This document shows, one piece after another, positions 56,886 through 64,000 of a DNA stretch of 64,000 nucleotides. The stretch covers positions 3,050,501 through 3,114,500 of the forward strand of contig LR990053.1 in NCBI GenBank assembly GCA_905147135.1, in the 5' to 3' direction. A model generated the notes under the pieces. That model was not told the origin of the DNA, ran no database searches, and saw only the letters and a program-made list of their open reading frames with translations. Each line of letters opens with the position of its first letter. Within the stretch, counting starts at the first letter, position 1. This DNA is from Blastobasis lacticolella (taxonomy: Eukaryota; Arthropoda; Insecta; Lepidoptera; Blastobasidae). Position numbers and translations under genes: made by a program.

Positions 56886-58820
56886 AGGTGTTGAACACGG
56901 CTAAATCGGCGACCAGTGAGGTTTGGAGCTTTTCTTCCCTCTCACTCTTTGGCGGAACCTCCGTGAACCCGTCCATACTGATCGCACAGCGGGGATATTG
57001 CTGCATGACCAATGGACCGGAGAGGAGTGAAGCGGACATTAATAAATGGAATTGCATAAAATCTCCACTCAGCTTCAGTTATTGGTTGATATTGGCATAG
57101 ATTCGCTCCTCTCCGCCCCAGTGGACAGGCAGCCTAACCGTTGATATCGGTACTAAGTACGACCTATTGGTTTACGTCGAAAGGTATCGTCAAAGCTATT
57201 TTAGAAATCAGTATTTTTTTATAGCTTGCTTTCTCTGTTGGGCGGCAACATTCACTGTGGTGAAGCAGAGCATCCTGATGGGCGTGATTACATGCAAACT
57301 TATTGCAAGCATAGGCGTCGTTTCTTACTGAGCGACGTTCTATCACTGAAGTGAATGAAAGTGCGGTTACTACCACCTGACTCGCATGACCCGTTAGGGA
57401 AAAGCCATTTCGCCAGAGCATTGTCCGTCTGTTAGTATGCGGATCAAGAGCAGGTAGGTAGGGTCAACTCCATGAAATGGTGATAGACCATGGCATAAAA
57501 TTATTCCTTAAAGTTGGCGAACATATGTCATGCAATAGGCCATCCAAATAAGTACATAATATTACATGTCACATAAATATTGCACGATTCCTACAAAATG
57601 TAAACGTTTACTTCATTTTTACTGATCCACAGACACTTAGCTTACAGAGCACTTCATCCGAACAGCTGATGTTACCAATAAATAAACTTCAGCCCGCCGA
57701 TTTGATATTCAAAACGGTAAGCTCACCAATTTGACGGCAGTAATTCAAAGGCAATCCTCGCAGGGTGAGAGAGGTGTGTTGCCATGGACAATTTTGAATT
57801 TGCTCTAAATTTTTATTGCGAGTTTTTTAGGTTTTTTAGTTTATTTAAGGACGCATAATTTTAACAAAGAAGATACACACTAATCTCGTTACTCACCGCA
57901 AAATCCAGTTCGTTGACATTTGCCATTTTATAATGTTCGTGGATAGTTATTTGTCGAGGGTATCGTACAAGGTGACAAATATTTTCGTAGGCTGGAATAG
58001 TTTCCATCCCTAAATCTGCCAAAATAGAATATCCCTAACCAATATCTAACACGAATAATTTCACCCTAAAAAGGGGTTAGTCTCCAAAAGTGGCAACACT
58101 GTGGGAATAGCGGATAACAGTAGACGGGCAAGATTGCTGCTCCCCGCTCAGAATACCAACAAGCTTCTAGTCCTCGCGGTGGGAATTTTTCATTCCCACA
58201 CAATGAATTTAAAGTTTCGGAGGTGGAATGGTCTGGAATTGTGAAAACGCGAATGTTGACACTCTTCTGATAGTCGAGCTGTGGAGAGGTACTTAAAATG
58301 TGGGAGTTGAGCACGGTTTAAATACATTCATACATACTCACGCCCGTATCCAACAGGGGTAGGGCTGCATGTATAAAGAGAATATGAGGTGCAACGTGGT
58401 GGTTTTAGTTGGTAGGACTGTCAATCACAATGACACATCCCCACGTAATATTTTTCGTTTAGATATCCGTTAAATGGATTTTTCCTACGTAAAAGAAGAG
58501 GTTGGGCTGCCTCCCGAGCCACTAGCTGCGATCCTGATTATTCATGACACACTTCGTTGATGGTAAGGTTGTGTGATAGAATATTAGCTACTTTTAGTAA
58601 AGACTAGCTTTTGTCTTTTATATTATTATTTTCCGAACCCGTATTCGCGTTTACCACATTAAATGCCAGGATGAATTATAGTCTCTATTATATTCTGACT
58701 AATAAGCTATTTTTAAAGGAAAAAAAACACCGAAATGCGTTCAGTAGTTTTTGCGTGAACGAGTAATAACCATCCATCCAAATATCCATCTTTACAATTT
58801 ATAATATTAATAGGTAGTAA
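56886..58820. other. No gene; minor repeat traces
   Basis: A T1-like scrap at 57355-57410 and a family-D-like scrap at 57955-58000 (TCGTACAAGGTGACAAATAT). CATACTCACGCCCGTATCC at 58335-58353 resembles a common lepidopteran retroelement end. No coding sequence. Confidence 0.35.
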
Positions 58821-58824
58821 TATT

Positions 58825-59265
58825 AGCAGAGCGTATTGGTTTAATGGTTTAGGGGTCCGGCACGTACTCCGAGGTACCGGGATCGAACCCCAGTGTCGTC
58901 ATGAACCAATAGATCTTTTCAAATTCTCTTTTCATTAGTTGAACACTAACCGATGCTCTTACGATGAGAGAAAACATTGTGATGAAACCTCAGACCAAAT
59001 ATGAAAAAACCAAACAACGCCATGCACTCATATTTACGAAACCGGCCTCATGTCACTGTTGACAGCTATTTCCTATTTGATCTGAGGATAAAACCATGGT
59101 CCAATCTGATCAGGTTCCCCTGGAAGCAGGGTCATGGAGGTCAGATGGCCGTCGCTCCACTGTAATAACCTGAACTGCCAAATCCTGGATCATGGTCAAG
59201 GCGGACCCTGAGCCCTCTCGCACGATAGCTCAACGGGGATATTAACGCCAAGATGATGATGATGA
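58825..59265 (+). mobile_element. SINE T1 with internal insertion
   Basis: The head has GTACCGGGATCGAACCCCAG (box-B region), then GAACACTAACCGATGCTCTT. The segment at about 58985-59090 has no counterpart in other copies and is an insertion. The body resumes GGTCCAATCTGATCAGG and ends ATTAACGCCAAGATGATGAT. A second T1 tail scrap follows at 59341-59400. Confidence 0.7.
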
Positions 59266-59586
59266 CCTACCTCAGATGTGAAGATTAGATCAGATCTAAA
59301 AATATAATTCACGGTTTTAGATATATTATTATCATTATATCTCCCAAATCCTAAATCATGGTCAGGGCGAACCCCAAGCCCACGCGCAAGATGACCAGTA
59401 ATTTCTATGTTGGCAACCTTATGCTATAATTCATCGTACCGTCTTCATGAGACAAAGCCAAGAGCTAAGACGATCGTATGCGTTACGAGCAACAGTTATC
59501 GCCATCCATCACGTGGGCTCTCCGCTCATTGCTTCCAATTTAATAAAACTGCATTGGAAATGGTCCATAATATGGTCCAGATAGCA

Positions 59587-59690
59587 GATTTTTTTTCTAC
59601 GCAGTGATAAACAAGCAGACATCTCAACTGTAAGTGTAAGTGGTAACAGTCGCCCATAACGGCTACGATTTATGCATTTCGGTTTTAGTT
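59587..59690 (-). repeat. L3 tail fragment
   Basis: A T-run, then CTACGCAGTGATAAACAAGC, AGTGGTAACAGTCGCCCATA and ACGATTTATGCATTTCGG; only the poly(A)-proximal third. Confidence 0.6.
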
Positions 59691-60090
59691 AATTAGTTCT
59701 ATTTTTATTATTTTTAAGTAGTCTTTAAGACACGAAATTAAGATCAAGGCTAGATTATTAGTCTAGAAAAGCCAAGACCAACATCGAGACCAAGATCTCG
59801 GTCGGTCCTTAATAGGATCCCGCGGGATAGTCGAATGTAAGCTTTAGAATCTCGGACTGAGCGCTGGTGAAAGCCGCAGAGAACCGCTAGTATGAACTAA
59901 ACGAAACACAAACATGCTCATTTCGACTTTATCCAATATTCAGCTGATCAAACAGAGCAACACGGCTTACAAACATTTATTGTGTGCACAAATGAAGGGA
60001 TTTGTTATCCAAATAAACATTATTATCGGACCAATTGAATATCATTGCGGCAATCAATTTATTGGGGTTTCTGGTTAGGGTAGGAGCGGT

Positions 60091-60190
60091 TACGGTCTAG
60101 TAACAGCGTGCTTGCGAGAGCGATAACGAAAGTTAAGCACACATGCCGATGCCGGTAACTTGATGGGTGACCGCTTCGTAATTTGAGGCT
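60091..60190 (+). ncRNA. 5S rRNA-like segment (5S-derived SINE or pseudogene)
   Basis: AAGTTAAGCA at 60130-60139 matches box A of the 5S internal promoter exactly, and GATGGGTGACCGC at 60162-60174 matches box C, with plausible spacing and a decayed intermediate element between (GCCGATGCCGG). The 5' half (TAACAGCGTGCTTGCGAGAG) does not match canonical 5S, and the 3' half leaves 5S after CCGC. It is therefore not a functional 5S gene but a 5S-headed retroelement or chimeric pseudogene. Confidence 0.6.
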
Positions 60191-61195
60191 ATTCGAACTT
60201 TAGAAAGGCAACGCTTTCTTCTCAACTCGAACTCAAAGTGATTCATGAGGAAGGTTAGGTGTATAATTTGGTAAGGGTTACTTTTTTTGGTAAGGTTACC
60301 CGTGCGAAGTCGGGTTAGGTCACTGGTTTATTTATATATGAAGTAGGTAGTATGTGCCACAATTTACATACCTATGTCAACATATACAATACGCCAGTTG
60401 GAACTACGCCAATATGGTCGCCAAAGCTGAATTGTAATTAATCGATTTTAATATGGGCTTTGATTCCGTTTGTTGATATTGAATTGATATAGGCCCGACT
60501 TCGTCTGTGTGGGCAAATATTTCTACTTTCATAAGGTGGCAATCAAGTGTAAGGTTCACCTGATGGCAAGCCGTCGCAATCATCATCATCACATCCCATA
60601 ATTTTCTTCTCAAGTTTTCTCATTATTCACAACGATGTCCACGATTATTCATTATTATTATTATTATAAATATAAAAATATGATATGGCTCCATGAGTAC
60701 TTTTTTTTGCATTTAAATTCTAAGCAAGGTACTTTAATTAATTTTTAATTACAAGAATATTTACAATAATATTAATGTCTCATTTCACTGATTTCCGAGA
60801 CACAGATTATTCATAGTTTGGGAAGCAGGAAAACAAAAAATTATGTTCTTGTCACATCTACCATTTAACATGTCCCTTATTGTATTTTTATATAAAAATA
60901 AAGAGAGTATTATTGACTACGAAGATATTACTAGTGCCTGTAATAGTACTGTCCTTATCCATGAATTAAGACACAATAATAAAAACATTGTGGCTTGCCT
61001 GGAGAAAGAAACTATAAAAAGACCGACCCTCAAATCTAGGCGCGTGTTTATGTGTGGGCGACAACAATAATTAATTTAACTAGAGTCCTTTTTCAAGTAC
61101 AATCTCTCAAAATAATCAACACAAGAGCGTGTATATTTCGTATTCAGAAGTGTTTCGTACGTTAGTAGGAGTTAGGTACTACAATTTTTTTTATA
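60191..61195. other. No gene; H2-like end and (TTA)n
   Basis: CCCGTGCGAAGTCGGG at 60299-60314 resembles the H2 terminus. (ATT)n occurs at 60647-60670. AT-rich otherwise. Confidence 0.4.
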
Positions 61196-61224
61196 ATTAG
61201 ACTAGCCAGCATTTGACCACCACC

Positions 61225-61350
61225 TCACCTGGTGGTAAGCGACGATGCAGCCAATGATGGAGCATGCCTGTCTAGAAACAGCCTATTCACTCTGGCCTTG
61301 AAGGCGTCTGGATTATAATGATCAAGAACATACTCGTACGCATTATAAAG
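61225..61350 (-). pseudogene. LINE ORF2 extreme C-terminus
   Basis: The minus-strand frame NAYEYVLDHYNPDAFKARVN then RLFLDRHAPSLAASSLTTR ends in TGA at 61225-61227. I recognise it as the end of a common lepidopteran LINE ORF2. The stop-codon region also survives as relics at 4550 and 39370. Confidence 0.65.
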
Positions 61351-63410
61351 GTTGAACTATTGGAAGGTAAACATAAACTGAATGGGCTATGGATCCGTAT
61401 TTTTACTATCTCAGATCGTGGAAAATATATGCAAAAACATACGTAACATTCCCGCCGCGAATGTGAGAACGGGAGTCTAATGATGACGCAAAAAAGATAA
61501 AAGCCACCCCGAACAATACCCTTGCCTTATTGATCTCTTTCAATCGCTTGAAAAGAAGATAAAGAGGCGAAAAATAAATCTTTTAACGCCATTCAAGGAG
61601 CGAGAATCCCCTGATTCCACCCATAAAGAGCATTTCCATGACAACAGTCGGAGCTACAGTGTATATGGAAATCAATCGACTGTGTGTAGTGAATTCTTGC
61701 TGATTTTTGTAACCCGGATATGTTAGGATTGCGTGTTCAATTGTCAAAAAGCAGGAAGGTCGATCTTTTTACGAATGTGGAGGAGTCCAAGTTTAATAGT
61801 GGATTTCTATACTGCCGCCGTTATGATGCACCTTACCGCGGGGTCCAAGTTTTTAACATATTTTTTTATTAGTTTAGTTTGTAACTTATTATAAGGTTTA
61901 TCATAAATAAATAGATTTGTAAATTGACCAACGAATCACTAGATCGGAATGCAAGTCAACTCTCATCCGCATCCCACACAATTATTTATTTTATTTTATT
62001 TATTTAACAGTTTATTGTGCACAGGAAATACATCGTGAAAAACAGGCAAAGTAATAAATGGCACAACAGGCGCTACTTATTTCTAAAAGAAATCTCTTCC
62101 AGCAGGCCTTCGGAAGCGTGATGTGATCATGAGACGCCGATAGGACGTGCACAATATTACCTATCTCTAAAAAGGCATATATATATATAAGTATATTCAT
62201 TCTACTTACACACATAAATACCTACAAATATATACATACACATACATACATATCAATACTATATACTACATACATATACATTATCTACAACTTAGGAGCA
62301 CTCTGTGATAGATAAAACTCTTTTACACGCTTTTTGAAAATGGCAATAGACTATTAATTAACGATTAATTGGCAATTATTTAACGATTACAACTACGTTG
62401 TCGTATAATTAATTCTAATGTACAACACCGTCTAAGAAATGGATATGTGCCCGTGACAGTGAAATATGCCTGAACTTTGCCGTTGACGAATTTTATATTC
62501 CATACTGGTTTGGTAGAGTTCTGCGTCGCATTCAACATACGTTCTGAATAATCACCGAAAACCACGTTTATCTATAAGCTTTTATTTAGCTTTACATGCC
62601 CCGATGTCTGTACGTAATAAAATCTTGCAAGTTAAATTTGACCCATTTCCCGGTATCTGATTAAAGTGAAATTTGGCACGCTCATGTAAGTTCGGTGACA
62701 ATGCAATATCGAGCCGATCTGATGATGGAGACCGAAGTCGGCCATGGATCTCCTAAACTACGCATGGTAAACCCATCGAGTGTGGGCTCGTTTGATTAGT
62801 CTTGACGAATAATCTGACTGATCATAGAGAACACGCGATAAAGCTTGCTATGAAACTTGCTTTTCATTTCAACTTGTTTAGTAAGTAAATCGGTTCATTT
62901 ATTATCTCAGATTTAGGCGAAAAACCGCACAATGTACACCCAAGTAAAGTGTGAAACTCGCGAAGCATGGGGGGGAAAAGTGAAACGCGGGGAATTTGAA
63001 ATGTGAAGCAATTTGTGGTGTAAATTAAACGGAACGGAGATTTTTCCTTAAACGTGCTCGTGTAAGATGATTAAGATGTGGGATATTTATGGATTCGATG
63101 CGGCGGGAGAGCGTGAAATGACAATAATGGGAGATTTTATTGTGTTTAAATTCCTATTTCAACTTCTGGCAATGTGGCTTACTTGTGTTGTGAGCAGAAA
63201 CCGCAATATAACAACCAATAATTATTAAAAAAAATAGTATTAAGTATATCTATAATAGATTTACAATATAATCTAAAATCTAAATTACAAGAATGGACTG
63301 AGGTTTCTATACTCATTTTATTATCAACACTGCAATGGTATTGCTACACCAAAACAAATCCCGCAAACTTTCCTCTTTTGATTGATTGATTTCTTTTTAC
63401 TTTACCCGAT
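61351..63410. other. No gene; ATAC-type microsatellite
   Basis: ATTTTATTTT-type repeats at 61982-62005 and imperfect (ATAC)n at 62220-62280. No coding motif. Confidence 0.45.
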
Positions 63411-63418
63411 CTTCAGTT

Positions 63419-63870
63419 TGACGACCTGATTGGTTCAGTTGGTTAACATGCCTGTCTGCCACGCAGAGATCCCAGGTTTGATTCCCGGCCGGGTAAAAAT
63501 TTAAATGATAATTTTCAATTTTTGTTACGGTCTGGGTATTGTACGTATAATAAGTATGTACTTTTACATACTTATTATACAAAGTTGCTTCCCGCCGTCT
63601 GTATGTATGTACGCTTAGATATTTTAAACTATGCAACGGATTTTAATGCGGTTTTCAACAATAAATAGAGTGATTCAAAAGGCTACTATAAACATAAAAA
63701 GGTAGGTAAAGTAGGTGTACGCGAACGAATTCGCGCCGGGTACATTAGTATAAAAATAATATAAATAATTTATCATTTGTCTGGCACCCATAACACAAAC
63801 TTTGCTTACTTTGGGGCTAGATGGCGCTGTGTAAATTCTCAAAGCATATTTATTAATTATATTTTTTTTT
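63419..63870 (+). mobile_element. SINE C split by H1
   Basis: Head TGATTGGTTCAGTTGGTTAA with box B GGTTTGATTCCCGGCC and body TTTTGTTACGGTCTGGG to about 63565. H1 sequence then follows (63583-63752), and SINE C resumes with TTATCATTTGTCTGGCACCC and GGGGCTAGATGGCGCTGTGT. Between SINE and H1, GTATAATAAGTATGTA and its complement form a 16-base-stem hairpin (63546-63581). Confidence 0.7.
63583..63752 (+). repeat. H1 repeat nested in SINE C
   Basis: GTTGCTTCCCGCCGTCTG, ACGGATTTTAATGCGGTTTT, GTAGGTGTACGCGAACG and the end GCGCCGGGTACATTAGT. No target duplication is visible, consistent with but not proof of Helitron insertion. Confidence 0.55.
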
Positions 63871-63879
63871 TCGATAATC

Positions 63880-64000
63880 CCACGTCGTGAGCCGTTAGAT
63901 CTCTCATCCGACTTGACCCTTTAGGTACATAGAGACAACTTCCCAAAATTATTTTCGACGTCCTTAATCCATCGCTTCTTCGTTAGTCGTTGTTCTATGA
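63880..64000 (-). pseudogene. RTE-like LINE C-terminal fragment at window edge
   Basis: Minus-strand KKRWIKDVENNFGKLSLCT followed by a stop, resembling the RTE K-K-R-W-x-x-D-V motif seen at 53905 and 14735. It continues beyond the window. Confidence 0.45.

Noticed and set aside
63419..63500. Possible tRNA gene in SINE C head
   Set aside because: Same head recurs at 23067, 46403 and 13090-13240 with a common SINE body, so it is a repeat rather than a tRNA locus.
1..64000. CRISPR array or prokaryotic operon
   Set aside because: No regularly spaced direct repeats with unique spacers, no ribosome-binding-site-led gene series, and pervasive eukaryotic retroelements.

Overview
This AT-rich window looks like insect nuclear DNA, most likely from a moth or butterfly. 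That is an inference from its repeats: tRNA-headed SINEs, RTE-type LINE tails ending in CAT/ATG triplets, several 3' fragments of Jockey/CR1-like LINEs, Helitron-like ends closing on CTAGT, and many short palindromic elements. I found no convincing host protein gene, tRNA gene, functional rRNA gene or CRISPR array. It reads as repeat-dense intergenic or intronic DNA, and almost every protein-like stretch is a piece of a transposable element.

The best preserved element is a non-LTR retrotransposon at about 8475-13089 (+). It has a promoter-like 5' end, ORF1 (PHD-type finger, coiled coil, nucleic-acid-binding C-terminus), ORF2 (AP-type endonuclease plus reverse transcriptase), an AATAAA and a 24-base poly(A) tail. 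One small frameshift near 11535-11542 splits ORF2. The element sits inside a tRNA-derived SINE (family C), whose two halves flank it at 8403-8464 and 13090-13240.

Layout. 1-3.4 kb: LINE C-terminal fragments (334-525; 2627-3385). 5-8.4 kb: SINE and Helitron-like pieces plus palindromic MITEs. 8.4-13.3 kb: the LINE nested in SINE C. 13.5-20.5 kb: a TG microsatellite, RTE and LINE tails, a GC-rich MITE (18671-19064) inserted into an older repeat, and a long SINE T1 copy (20172-20530). 22-27.5 kb: one copy of a 420-bp inverted-repeat element, tail fragments of family D, a broken RNase H domain, and a GC-richer block of unknown origin. 28-42.3 kb: further RTE and LINE relics, the second copy of the 420-bp element in opposite orientation, and more MITEs. 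44-64 kb: RT fragments, an RTE fragment carrying the YADD motif (47790-48645), T1, D and L3 repeats, a 5S-rRNA-like segment (60091-60190), and a SINE C split by a Helitron-like element at the right end.

What is notable is the nesting. Several insertions can be dated relative to one another because an uninterrupted copy of the target lies elsewhere in the window. In two cases the empty-site comparison supports a TA target duplication. Family names here (T1, C, D, L3, T, R190, H1, H2) are local labels, not database names. I could not run database searches, so clade assignments come from recognised motifs only.
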